A stretch of DNA of 17,991 nt, taken from positions 1 through 17,991 of the forward strand of contig JANBQS010000440.1 of the NCBI GenBank assembly GCA_027577415.1. The letters are read 5' to 3'. Each line of letters begins with the position of its first letter. The stretch's first letter is position 1. Under the pieces are notes generated by a model. The model did no database searches, was not told where the DNA came from, and saw only the letters and a program-made list of their open reading frames with translations. A program made the translations under genes and the position numbers. This document shows, one piece after another, positions 8,347-17,976 of this stretch. Source of the DNA: Coemansia sp. RSA 922. Taxonomy: Eukaryota; Kickxellomycota; Kickxellomycetes; Kickxellales; Kickxellaceae.

Positions 8347-11300
8347 ATGGACAGCGTAGCAGCGCCACAGCAGGCACAGGGTAGTGCGGGAGAAGCTAAC
8401 TCCTCAGCAAGGTAGGGACATTTGTCTTCATTATAACATTTGCCATGCTTTGCTTGCTGTTCTGTGATTACATGTACACTGATATCAAGTACTGTATAAT
8501 TTATGTTGAATTGCGTTCAAGTAGCCACGACCAGCTGGGCAGTCACAATGTCGCACTAAAATTGCACGAGAACTCGACTGATATGTCTTCCAGTACATCG
8601 GCGGCAGCAGCGGCCGACGGCGCTTTTGAGCCTATGGAAGTATGCGGGGTTGACGGGGTTGACGAAGACGATATTGAGGCAAGCCATATTGAAGTCGATG
8701 AAGATGATAGCGACAGCGAAGGCGATAGCGACGATGGCGATAGTGATAGTGATAGTGACAATGACGACGAAGACGACGCCAATAGAGATAATGATGCCGA
8801 CGATGGTGAGCCCAGCGATGAGGGCGATGAAGAGAATGGCAGCGATGACGATGAAGCTGGTGTACAGGGTAGTGACATGAGCACCCTGGAAAACATCCTT
8901 GGCGGGCGGCATGCCGAGCTGCTAGCTTCAGCTGGGCTTACTATTGGCGGACTGGCTCGGGTAAATAGTACGGATCAGTTCCGTCCTCTGCTCGCGGCGC
9001 TGAAGCAGTACGACAACCAAACGCAGCAGCTGATTGCGTTGCAAGAGCTAACCGAGCTGCTATCGATCTCGACTGAGGATTCGCTGGTGGGGCTCAACTT
9101 TGGTGAGCTTGGGCAGTCTCTCGTCAACCTTCTAAAGGGAGCCGATGGCGACTATGGCGAGCTCACTGGGTTTATTGAGAACAATGTGGACATCATGTTG
9201 CTTGCGTGTCGCTGCCTGTCTAACCTACTCGAAGCTCTCCCGCTAGCTGGAGGACTACTGGCTCGGCTTGGGGCGATTGAAGTGCTGTGCGGCAAGCTCT
9301 TGGAGATTGAGTACATTGATCTGGCCGAGCAAGCACTGTCGACGTTGATGCAAATGTCTAAGGAGTTTCCAGGCAAAGTGTGCGAGGCTGGCGGGCTGTC
9401 TGCGTGCCTGATGTTTCTGGACTTTTTCGCCACTGGCACTCAACGAACAGCTCTCTCTTGTGCGGCCAACTGCGCCCAGGGCGTGACTAAGGACCAGTTC
9501 TCTCAGGCCAAAGACGCCGTGCAGGTTCTCGAGCGTACCATATTTTACACTGACCAAAAGTGTGGCGAGTACTCGTGCCACGCGCTGCTCTACCTGATCC
9601 ACGCCTTTCGCTCTTCTCCAGACTTGGTGAGCCAGTTGGTTTCGCCGAGCCTGCTCGCTAGTATCATCAAGTCCATTAGCCCTGATCGGGCTGACAGTGT
9701 ATCCGCTCCACCCACTCTACTCTTGCGTGTTTTGGCTGCGGTGACACAGTGCTCGCCAGAGCGCGCTGCCCAGGCGCTGGATGCAGACATTATAGTGGTG
9801 CTGGAGCGAATTGTGAAGCACCAGTTTATTGGAGCTGCTGAATATAGCACGCCAAGCACACGCGTGCCAACGAGACAGGACTCTGTTGCGCGCGTCTCTG
9901 ACCAGGCATGGGAAGCTCTACGTCTCTTAGTAGCCATACTGCCGCCCCTGCCCTCGACACCGGACGCTCTAGCGCAATCTGAGACACTTGTGAGCGGCAG
10001 CAACAGCAGAGGCAGCAGCAGCGGTAGCGACAATGCCGAATCCAGCTCGCAGCTACGCTGCCTTTCAGCAATTCTAACGCGCCCCCGAGTCATTCAGCAG
10101 TTGCAGCAAACACTAGCCTCTACGCTTATTACCGCGTTCCACTCCACTATGAGTGTCGCTGCCCGACACTGCCTGCTGCTAGCCATGCTGAGAGTTTCGT
10201 TTGCCCTCAACGCCGAGCAGCTCCTAGTGGCACTGAGGGACGCCAAGCTACCGACCTTTATTGCTAGCGCCATTTCGTCTGCCGAGTCGCCTCTGCTGTC
10301 TGCAATATCTCTTCTAATCGCTCGAGTTGTCTTGGACAAGCTGCCTGGCGTGTTTACGCGAGACTTTATTCGCGAGGGAGTTGCCGACGAGTTGGCCGAG
10401 CTTGCGTCGAATGCCAGAACCGCGCTTATCAGCGCAGAGTCGCCCGAAGACGCGCACACAGAGACCGATAGCAGCGTGTCTGAAGCCAACGATGATGACC
10501 GCAAGCCTACGGACACCACCAGCCTAGCTCATGCTTCAATGGTTGTCAATGCTCACGCTCCCAAGCTGATGATGCACTCGGCGCCGGCTGGCAGGCCTTC
10601 ATCGCAAGTGCCAACTAGAGATGGCCCGACTTACTTACTTGGCAGCGATACCAACGCCCTGCACGAGCTTGTGGTGTGCCAAGCGCAGCGCTTGCACAGC
10701 CAACTAGTGGCCGCCGACTCTTCAGAGCCAGCCAATATCAGCGGCAGCATCGGCGTTCTTGCGCAACTCCGGTGCCTGTCGAAGCAGCTCAATAGCAAGT
10801 CCGTCTCGGCTGAGGATATGCGTACGTGCGCCAAAGACCTTTCCAGGCTATTAGTTTCTGCCGATGGAGTCACTTGTTATGAGCTGACTCAAAGCGGGCT
10901 TGTCGAATCTTTGGTCAGCGTCCTTGATCGAAAGGCCGACGCGACGCGCAGTGGCACCGAGAGCAGCGATTCTGCCGACGTCCTAGCTGTATACCTACTT
11001 TCTCAGCGCAGTGCGGCCAGCACTGGCGAGACTACTACAGCCGCTGCAACCGCCTACGAAGTTCTAGTGCAGCGTCTACAAGAGGCGCTTTGCATTGCCG
11101 AAAGCCTAAGTATCAGCGAGACGTATCGGTTGGATTCCGGGGAGGCCCGCACGCCAGCGGATATGCTAACTAAGCAAATTCGCTTTAGCATCGCGCCTGC
11201 CAGCGAAGAGTGCATGTCTGCGCTTGCTGAAGCTGCCAATTCCAGCGAGGAGGCCAAAGAGGCAAGTGCCACTATGGAGCGAGTACGGCAGTCCTTCCGA

Positions 11301-13754
11301 GCCATCACGGTCAGTGTCCACGCGGTTGCTCCCTTCAGCGTTCTGGATGCGTACTTGCGGCCCCGCGTGGCGTTGTTTGTGGGTAAAAGACCGCGACAGT
11401 CACCTCAGCGCTTGGCTCAGCTTGCCTCTAGCCTCTTTGGCGAAGAGCCGGGGCGCGATGAGGGCAGCGTCAACCTTCGTCCGCAGCTGGACCAGATTGA
11501 TAGGCAGCCCGTATCTGCAGTCGCGAGCGGCTCACGGCACGACATGCGCAGAGGAGGCGCTGCTCAGGCCGGGAAGCAACATCTGCGCATGCTGAAAATG
11601 ATTGCTCGCTCGTCTGGAATCGACCTACATGCGGCTGGTTTGCTGGACGACCAGGAGTCGAGCGACAGCGATGATGACGATAGTGGCAGCAGCAGCAGCA
11701 ACGAGGGGCAGGTTCACCAACGAGTTGAAGGGCAAGGCAAAGGCGTCAGCGAGGGTATGTTGGCCGACGGTGGAGGTAGCCCGTGTGGCAACGCCAATGC
11801 GACTCCTGCCAGCGCAAGCGTCGATTCTGCCAGCACAGCAGGCGATTGGCGACTGATGCTTACGCTGAAGATCGGAGGCACTGAGCGCGCAGTGGAGGCC
11901 TCAGACAACATCTTTCAGACAGTCCACAACGCATGCCAGGGCAACGAGGCACTGCGAGATGCTAATCCGTGGATACAGACGTTTCAGCTGCAGTTCCATG
12001 TCGAGTTTGGCAAAGCACGGCTACCGCCACAGCCTCAACCGCCGTCTCCCAGCTTGCCCGGGCAGACCGCCGATGCTAGTCAAGAGCTGAGCTCAGCACT
12101 TGGAGAGCGTAGCGCAACCATTGTCGGTGCTATCAAGCTGCTGCATAGTCGACTGCTGCGAGCACAGCAACTAGCGCGCAGCTCCAAGTGCCAGGTGGAT
12201 GAGTTGGCGGCCGACGTCTTTGTCAACCGCAAGCTTGCGGCAAAGGTCGCTCGGCAGTTGGATGATCCATTGATGGTTGTATGTTCAGCCTTGCCCAGCT
12301 GGTGCCATGTGCTAATTCGCCACGCGCCCTTCCTGGTCTCTTTCGAAGCTCGTGTTGCCTACCTTCAAGCCACCAGCTTTGGACACTCTCGGAACGTTAG
12401 TCGCTGGCAAACCATTGCTCAGCGCGAGGCGCGTGGTAGTGGCCGCGCGCCGCCAGATGCGCTAGTCCCGCTTGGTCGCATGCAGCGGCAGAAAGTGCGC
12501 ATATCTCGCAGCCGCATGCTCGAGTCTGCGCTCAAGGTCCTCGAGCTGTATGGCACTGCCAAATCTACGTTGGAGGTCGAGTACTTTGACGAAGTTGGCA
12601 CTGGGCTTGGACCGACGCTCGAGTTCTACTCCACCGTGTCGCGCTGTCTACAAGAGAGATCACTCGGCATGTGGCGCGAGGCTCGTGCTGCAGAGCCAGC
12701 GACAAGTGGTCCAGAGTACGTTGATGCGCCGCATGGGCTGTTCCCGCGTCCTATCACGCCTGCCGATACGGGTGTCAATACGGATCAGCTGGAGCCGACT
12801 TCTGCTGGCACTTCTATCCTACAGCTGTTCAAATTCGCCGGCCACTTTGTCGCAAAGGGCTTAATTGATAGCCGTGTGTTGGACCTGCCTCTTCACGAAG
12901 AGTTCTGGGCTGCTGTCCAGCGCTACGTCTCAGCTGCCCGTCATGACAGCTGCGAATTCGCGTGGTCTTGGGGCCAGCTGGAAGCTGTCGATCAAGACAT
13001 GGCCAACTCGCTTCACTATCTCTACCAGTTTGTCAAGGCCAAGGACGACATTTATGCCCGCAAGGATATGTCGATGGAGCAAATGCAGTTGGCAGCGGAG
13101 GCGATCCGAGACCCCAAGAGCCAAGCGGCCATCTCAGACCTCGCACTTGACTTTACTCTGCCCGGCCATCCCGAGATTGAGCTGCGTGTTGGCGGAGCTG
13201 ACATTCCCGTTACCATCAGCAATGTCCACAATTACGTGGATCTCGTTGCTCGGTGGATACTTGACGTTGGCATTCGCGCCCAAGTCGAGGCCTTTTGTGC
13301 CGGTTTTGACAAGGTCTTTCCGTGCGGTGACTTGCTGATATTCACTCCGGCAGAGCTTTGCCGGATTGTCGGGCCGTCGGCGGAGAGCGAGGATTGGAGC
13401 AGCGCCACGTTGCGGAGTGCAATCAAGGCAGAGCATGGCTTTTCGCTGGCATCGCCCACTGTGCAAATGTTCCTAGGCTTTATGGAGTCTCTGGACTGCC
13501 TCGGTCGCCGTAGCTTTCTTCGGTTTGTCACAGGTGCCCCACGCCTGCCATTGGGCGGCTTTCGCGCTCTGTACCCTCCCCTGACGCTGGTGCAAAAGAT
13601 GAGCGAGGCGCCGCTTAGCCCCGACGACTACTTGCCCAGCGTGATGACTTGCGCCAACTTTATCAAGCTGCCCAACTACTCGTCCTTGGAGGTGCTAAAG
13701 AGCCGCTGGGGCCATGCCGTGGCCGAGGGCCAGCAAAGCTTCCATCTGTCCTAA
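8347..13754 (+). CDS. UFD4: UFD4/TRIP12-type HECT E3 ubiquitin ligase
   Basis: Exons 8347-8411 and 8525-13754 give 1764 residues from the first ATG. The family carries out ubiquitin chain elongation on ubiquitin-fusion and N-degron substrates, in nucleus and cytosol. In order: a strongly acidic Asp/Ser tract (about 66-130); an ARM-type helical repeat region (about 140-480), with CRCLSNLLEALP, LAEQALSTLMQMS and AGGLSACLMFLDFF closely matching TRIP12; variable linkers; a second acidic Ser patch near 1050; a conserved middle segment around NPWIQTFQLQF; and the HECT domain from about 1350. HECT signs are EVEYFDEVGTGLGPTLEFY, FKFAGHFVAKGLID and the catalytic cysteine at residue 1731 in VMTCANFIKLPNYSS. 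No WWE domain is seen, as usual for fungal UFD4. The start is uncertain (see the region 7918-8346). The intron is needed because TAG at 8413 closes the frame. Prefoldin subunit 3 follows after 125 bp. Confidence 0.93.
8412..8524 (+). other. Intron of the UFD4-type gene
   Basis: A phase-2 intron with donor AAG|GTAGGG at 8412. The TAG acceptor ending at 8524 keeps frame and gives 113 nt. A CAG acceptor ending at 8542 also keeps frame and would remove six more residues. The CAG at 8534 breaks frame. No perfect CTAAC branch is visible, so the 3' boundary is tentative. Confidence 0.7.
8655..8865 (+). repeat. GAY/AGY low-complexity tract coding an acidic Asp/Ser region
   Basis: Imperfect GAT/GAC/AGT/AGC codon repeats, including three perfect copies of GATAGT at 8739-8756. 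They encode a dense Asp/Glu/Ser stretch. Long open frames in the other phases and on the opposite strand are by-products of this composition. Confidence 0.8.
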
Positions 13755-13811
13755 GTTCCGATCCCCCCATACTAGCTTTAGCCTGCAAGTTCACTAACAA
13801 TGATGATGCCA

Positions 13812-13822
13812 TTTTTTTTTTT
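13812..13822. repeat. T11 tract in the UFD4-prefoldin gap
   Basis: Eleven T in the 125-bp same-strand gap, which must hold both the 3' end of the ligase gene and the promoter of prefoldin subunit 3. It fits a poly(dA:dT) promoter element. No TATA box or AATAAA signal is obvious in the gap. Confidence 0.5.
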
Positions 13823-13879
13823 CTTGGCCAATGTCGGCTCAACTATATTTCTACTATCTCTTTCTGTGTACGACCAAAG

Positions 13880-14407
13880 ATGAACGCCAACCCAAGAGGT
13901 ATCCCACAGGCGCCATTTGTTGACGATGTTGGCGAGTACATGAAGACCGACACCGTCGAGGCGACGATACGCAAGTTTACCGAGGCGGCCAGCAAATACA
14001 AGTTCATGGAGAACAGCAAGCTTCAGCAGAGAGGCAGCCTCGAGCAAAAGATCCCAGAGATTGAAAAGACGCTGGCTACCATCGACTACCTGGTCGAGCA
14101 GCGCGAGTCCGAGGAGCCCATTAAGACGCTGTTCGAGATCAACGACACCCTCTATGCCCATGCCACCATTCCACCAACAGAATCTGTAAACTTGTGGCTA
14201 GGCGCCAACGTGATGCTGGAGTACACCCTGGACGAGGCACAGGTGCTTCTTACCGGCAAGCTCGCCATTGCCAGAGGGAATCTGAAAGATACGATCGAGG
14301 ACTTGGAGTTTCTGCGCGACCAAATCACTACAATGGAAGTCAACACGGCTCGCGTGTACAACTGGGACGTCAAGCAACGTCGCATGGAGAAGAATTTGTC
14401 TGCATAG
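13880..14407 (+). CDS. PAC10: Prefoldin subunit 3 (VBP1/Pac10)
   Basis: Encodes 175 residues, close to human VBP1 (197) but with a shorter N-terminus. It is an alpha-type subunit of the hexameric prefoldin chaperone, which hands nascent tubulin and actin to the CCT chaperonin in the cytosol. Family signatures in order: GIPQAPFVDDVGEYMK at the N-terminus, KYKFMENSKLQQ in the first coiled coil, IPEIEKTL, then the beta-hairpin region with PPTESVNLWLGANVMLEY and DEAQVLL, and the second coiled coil ending FLRDQITTMEVNTARVYNWDVK. The ATG at 13880 is chosen because conserved sequence begins within ten residues of it. The same frame is open upstream into the ligase 3' end, but that part has no similarity to prefoldin. 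It is a single exon. Its stop is 129 bp from the convergent stop of the next gene. Confidence 0.96.
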   Translation: MNANPRGIPQAPFVDDVGEYMKTDTVEATIRKFTEAASKYKFMENSKLQQRGSLEQKIPEIEKTLATIDYLVEQRESEEPIKTLFEINDTLYAHATIPPTESVNLWLGANVMLEYTLDEAQVLLTGKLAIARGNLKDTIEDLEFLRDQITTMEVNTARVYNWDVKQRRMEKNLSA

Positions 14408-14536
14408 GTGCTATATCTTGACCAATATTTGAGTGAGCGGGTGGATGTTGTGTATTTAATGCAGGATTTCTTCTACTCTAAACGATTGAGCTTGCCGACC
14501 AGCAGCAAACCTGTCCTGGCTGACTCGATGCTTTTT
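14408..14536. other. Short convergent 3' intergenic gap
   Basis: 129 bp separate the convergent stops of prefoldin subunit 3 and the zinc/ubiquitin-like gene. The gap must contain both 3' UTRs, or the transcripts overlap. No AATAAA is present on either strand. A T7 run adjoins the 14537 stop. Confidence 0.5.
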
Positions 14537-16120
14537 TTAATGCCATTGCGGGGCGTGCTCTGGGTTTATAACGGCTGGGATCCTGGCCCAGACCACTACT
14601 GGTATGCGCTTGTTGCTGCACATTGAAAACACAGCGTCCAGTGTCGTGCTCTTTGGCAAGGCTACATTCCCCTCAAGATAGAACATTAGCGACCGGGGCG
14701 CAGTTGGATAGTACAAATAAAAGACGTCTTCCAGCGGGTAGTCCAGGCTCAGCGATTCTCTGAATAGGACAGAGTTTGCCGCGTCACGGAACTCGACGTT
14801 GACAGGCATGCTACAAGGAACACAAGAAAACATATTTTGTTAGCACGCAAGACGCCTGCATAGGGTGCGTGTGGCCTTATCTATATGTGTGCCTCGTCGT
14901 TGTGCTGGAAAGAGATTCCGATATATGACGCCTGTACTTCTCTAGCTCAATCGCTGGCATTGGTGCAGGGTTGTGCCTTTGCAATGGTGTCAGAGTACGC
15001 CTGCTGTCCAACTCATCCGATGCATTTCATCTTGGAGCTATTGCCGGCCGAAATTAAACGGTGGTGTCAACCCCAATAAAGACACGCCTGCATTGGACGG
15101 GACTCTGATCTCCTGGTTTTGCATGCAAAGGCGCAAAGAGAAATGTGGCACCAGAGAATAGACTGGTGCCAGATGTCAAATGGCTTACCTTTGCTGCGAT
15201 GCAGGTGGCTCTGGCCAGCCATTCTGGTTCATGACCGCATGGCGGGGCTGCTCACAGAGCTTCCAACTGGCGGCCGGCAGTGGAAGTTGAGCGCGCGCAA
15301 TGTTCGCAGGGACGAGCAGGCCTTGCGCTGACGCATTGTATGCCCCGCTGTCCAAATCCACACAAGTCGAGTCAAGCTCATCAGCATGTTCCTCGCTGGG
15401 GCTAGCGCATGAAACCGCCAACGGCCTTTCATTGTTTGGCTGCAGTTGCATCGTGGCTGGTTGCATACTGTGCTGCACGGACTGTGTCTGGGGAAGCATG
15501 CAAGCTCGACTGCGCCATTTGCTTTGTTCAACATGCCCATAGAGTCCTGGGTCTGCTTGCGGATATTGCTCCACCATGGCCGGGTGAAGTTGGAGAGTGC
15601 TTCGCATAGCAGACATGTGCGGCTGAAGTTGACCAGCGTTCAACTGGATAGCGTTGTAGTGGTCAGCCCAGCTTGCCACTGGTTGAAGCTGTGCCGTGGC
15701 CGACGAAACCAACAAGGACGCCAGTGCCACATCGCTCGAATCACACTCAGCATTGCTGGCGCCATGCGCTGTATATGGCTTTAACGGTGACATATCCAAT
15801 TCCAGGCGAGCCAAACGGGCTCTACGCAGTCTCTGCTGACATGTACTGCATATATTTGCACGTACCAAGAAGCTCTCGACAGGACGTGTAGGAAGCTTGA
15901 ACCTCAGCTGCAAGCACCGCAGAATTGCAATGTCCTCGTCACTGAGATGGCGATAGCGAAAGCTAAACAACAGCTCGCCCTTGACCTTCTTTGGCGGGAC
16001 GTGGTTTGCCTGTCGCTCCTCGCAATGACAGCTTCCATGCTGAAACAGTGACTTGCGAGTTCGTGGGCATGTTAGGCATAGCCCGCATATGCGGCACCAG
16101 TTCTTGTTGTGAACGAGCAT
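14537..16120 (-). CDS. Unknown protein: 8-Cys zinc-like module plus ubiquitin-like domain (copy A)
   Basis: I do not recognise this family. Exons 16120-15189 and 14810-14537 give 401 residues. The N-terminus (1-101) has NWC-x2-C-x2-C-x2-C at C9, C12, C15, C18, then C31-x-C33, H40, an R-x-RH at 57-58, and RANIC-x2-CQQR at C91/C94. Eight cysteines would suit two zinc ions, which is inference. Residues 102-310 are a Gln/Pro/Ala-rich linker with repeated QLQP/QLHP and no fold. Exon 2 (312 to about 388) has strand-strand-helix-strand spacing like ubiquitin (VNVEFRD, PLEDVFYLYYP, RSLMFYLEG, a TTLDAVF turn, IPVVVWA). It has no C-terminal Gly-Gly, so a conjugatable modifier is unlikely. Its tandem relative lies 380 bp upstream with the same module order and intron phase. 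A transcriptional or ubiquitin-related adaptor is possible but unproven. Confidence 0.8.
14811..15188 (-). other. Intron of copy A
   Basis: A 378-nt phase-2 intron with donor AAG|GTAAGC at 15188, branch TGCTAAC about 30 nt before the acceptor, and acceptor TTGTAG ending at 14811. It is much longer than the 68-nt intron at the same place in copy B. Joining restores frame and starts the ubiquitin-like segment. Confidence 0.85.
15146..15171. repeat. Perfect 9-bp inverted repeat with 8-nt loop inside the intron of copy A
   Basis: TGGCACCAG at 15146-15154 and CTGGTGCCA at 15163-15171 are exact reverse complements around an 8-nt loop. In the pre-mRNA the hairpin would form 17 nt after the 5' splice site. 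Confidence 0.7.
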
Positions 16121-16500
16121 CGCTTAGTTCAGAAGAGTAGCGAATTAGTTGCTCAGCGAAGCGGTTATAATTGTGGTATTAAACTATAGAAAAAGTGATA
16201 GAGATGGTTAACAAAAAAAATGCTATGCTCAAGAAGGCTGGTCAGATATCGAGTAAATGTTGCTGTGGACACGGACACCTTACGGCCGCCGCTTTGGAGC
16301 CATCCTGACGAGCTTTTGATATTGGCGACATAGATGCGCAGAGTACTGGATATGCTAAATTAATCATTTTTGCCAGCATGCTCTTTTTGTTATGTAGTTG
16401 CGCTGTAGATGTTTGAAAAGAGAGTTTCTTAATGAAAACAAAATAAAAAGGACTAATAGTATATCTACAATGTATGGTCTGGCCACCCGCCCTGTGTGGA
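16121..16500. other. Intergenic region between the two paralogues
   Basis: 380 bp holding the 3' end of copy B and the promoter of copy A. TTATAA (16165-16170) and a minus-strand TATAGTTT (about 16181-16188) lie 45-70 bp before the copy A ATG and are candidate TATA elements. An AATAAA at about 16442 is on the plus strand and so does not serve copy B. No gene is seen. Confidence 0.45.
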
Positions 16501-17840
16501 CTACCGCTCCTCATATGGCCAGCCAGGCTGGGTAGGCGTACGCTGATGGGCAATGCCTCCGTCCTGCGATGCTAACCGTGCTCGTGACGAACTTTCGGCA
16601 TGTTGCCGCGAGTATGGCCTGTATCGCTGATTCCGAAGTGGTGATAGCTGCCGAGAGTGGTCCACATTTCCAAACTGGCACCGAGAGACATTATCCACTT
16701 GAACTTCCAATATGTTTGCGATAGCCATTCTGGAATCAGGAGCGGCCGAAGCATATCGGTCGCCGTATGTGCGAGTGGTATACGCAAGCTCATCGGCCTG
16801 CCGGCTGCCTCCGTCAGGCGAATCGGTTTGATGCCAGCGCAGCATGGACGACGGTGGTGGCGGCGCACTGAAATTAGGCGCTACTTGCCACTGCGCTGGT
16901 GGGCAGTCTTGTGGCTCGCTTGCCTTTATAATGACAATGTCATCGTCACTAGCCCTTATACCCGCTAGAGTGCAGCTACCTGACACGAGATCGCCGGTAA
17001 CCATGTTTCGAATCAAAAGTCTTTTGGGGGCGCTTGGAAAGTGTGTATATAACAGCTCGAAAAGCGTCATATTCTCGGTGGCAGCTACGTAGATTATACA
17101 CGTGTCGCTGGCATCAAATACTTGAACCCGTATGTTCCTATCGTTAAAGAAGGAAATTTTAGGTACACATCTTTGTACACTAGTGCGAGATTTAAGCTGA
17201 CTTACCTGTACAACATCGGTGGGCTGGAAGAGTCCGACGTATTGCAGTTACGCGGCACCCGTCTCAGGGCATCGAGGGGCGATTCAGGCGACTCGACAGA
17301 CACAAGTGGTAGTGGTAGTTGTAGGGATGGTGGTGTGCTGTGGATGGCGTCCAATTCGGGAGATCTCTGAGCTGGCGCAGTTACCTCTGGAGCAGCCAAA
17401 GTGGTGATTGTAGTGCGGGTTCTGGCTCGATTCTGGCTCTCTCTTATGGTTGCGGCGATGGAGCGATTGCGGCGAAAGTCGGTGGGAACAGGCAAGCCGT
17501 CTACGGCGTAAGGCTCGTTTTCAGGTTCTTGCGCACGGCGCGAGCGCTGCTGGCATGTGCCGCACATGTTGGCTCGCGTTAGGTTTGCCTCGATAGGGTC
17601 AACGGGTAGGTTATTGGCTATGACCAGCCACTGCATTCCGAGGACTTCAGCAGGACTGATATGGCGACAGCGAAAGTCCGTGGTCTGGCTCTGCTTAACC
17701 AGCTTGGCGTTGTGGCGGAGCTCTCGTTCGTCACATTTGCAATTACCGGTGCCAAATATGGTCCGTGGGGTGCGACGGCAGGTGAGGCAAACCTTGCATA
17801 GGCGACACCAGTTTAGCTTGTGCACTACGGGCTTAGTCAT
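16501..17840 (-). CDS. Unknown protein: 8-Cys zinc-like module plus ubiquitin-like domain (copy B)
   Basis: Paralogue of the gene at 14537-16120. Exons 17840-17206 and 17137-16501 give 423 residues. The N-terminal module repeats the copy A pattern: NWC-x2-C-x2-C-x2-C at C12, C15, C18, C21, then C34-x-C36, H43 with the same spacing, RH at 59-60, LPVDPIE, and RANMC-x2-CQQR at C93/C96. The linker (about 100-211) is Thr/Pro/Ser/Arg-rich, unlike the Gln-rich linker of copy A. Exon 2 starts with NIRVQVFDA, then CIIYVAAT, a helix TLFELLYTHF, KRLLIRNM, CTLAGI and DDIVIIKA, the element order of a ubiquitin-like fold. A disordered tail of about 135 residues follows that copy A lacks. I chose ATG 17840 because it lines up with the copy A start. 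The frame is open further upstream but offers no ATG before a stop. A short upstream ORF at 17920-17976 precedes it. Confidence 0.8.
17138..17205 (-). other. Intron of copy B
   Basis: A 68-nt phase-2 intron with donor CAG|GTAAGT (17205), a likely branch ACCTAAAA and acceptor GATAG ending at 17138. Removing it joins the linker to the first ubiquitin-like strand in frame, at the same place and phase as in copy A. Confidence 0.87.
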
Positions 17841-17919
17841 GTCTGGCGAGGTCGTTGATGAAAGTGGCAGCGTTGGCGACTGAAGAGGTAGTGAGTCCCT
17901 GACTGATGGAGTGAAGGAG

Positions 17920-17976
17920 CTATAAGATGGCAGGCGGGCTGTGAGGGTATCTACAGACGTTGACACTTGAGGCCAT
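17920..17976 (-). other. Upstream ORF before copy B, or a missed first exon
   Basis: An ATG at 17976 in a strong context (CACCATGG) opens 18 codons ending at TAG 17922-17920, in a frame different from the main protein. It lies 80 nt before the chosen ATG. It could be a regulatory uORF, or the true start joined through an intron that I could not place in frame. Confidence 0.45.

Noticed and set aside
8543..8912. Antisense and alternative frames rich in Ser or Ile/Val/Ala over the acidic tract
   Set aside because: They are shadows of the repetitive GAY/AGY codons of the ligase. One looks membrane-like only because of the repeat phase.
17964..17966. GTG at 17966 as the start of copy B
   Set aside because: It is not an ATG. 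The first in-frame ATG at 17840 lines up with the start of copy A.
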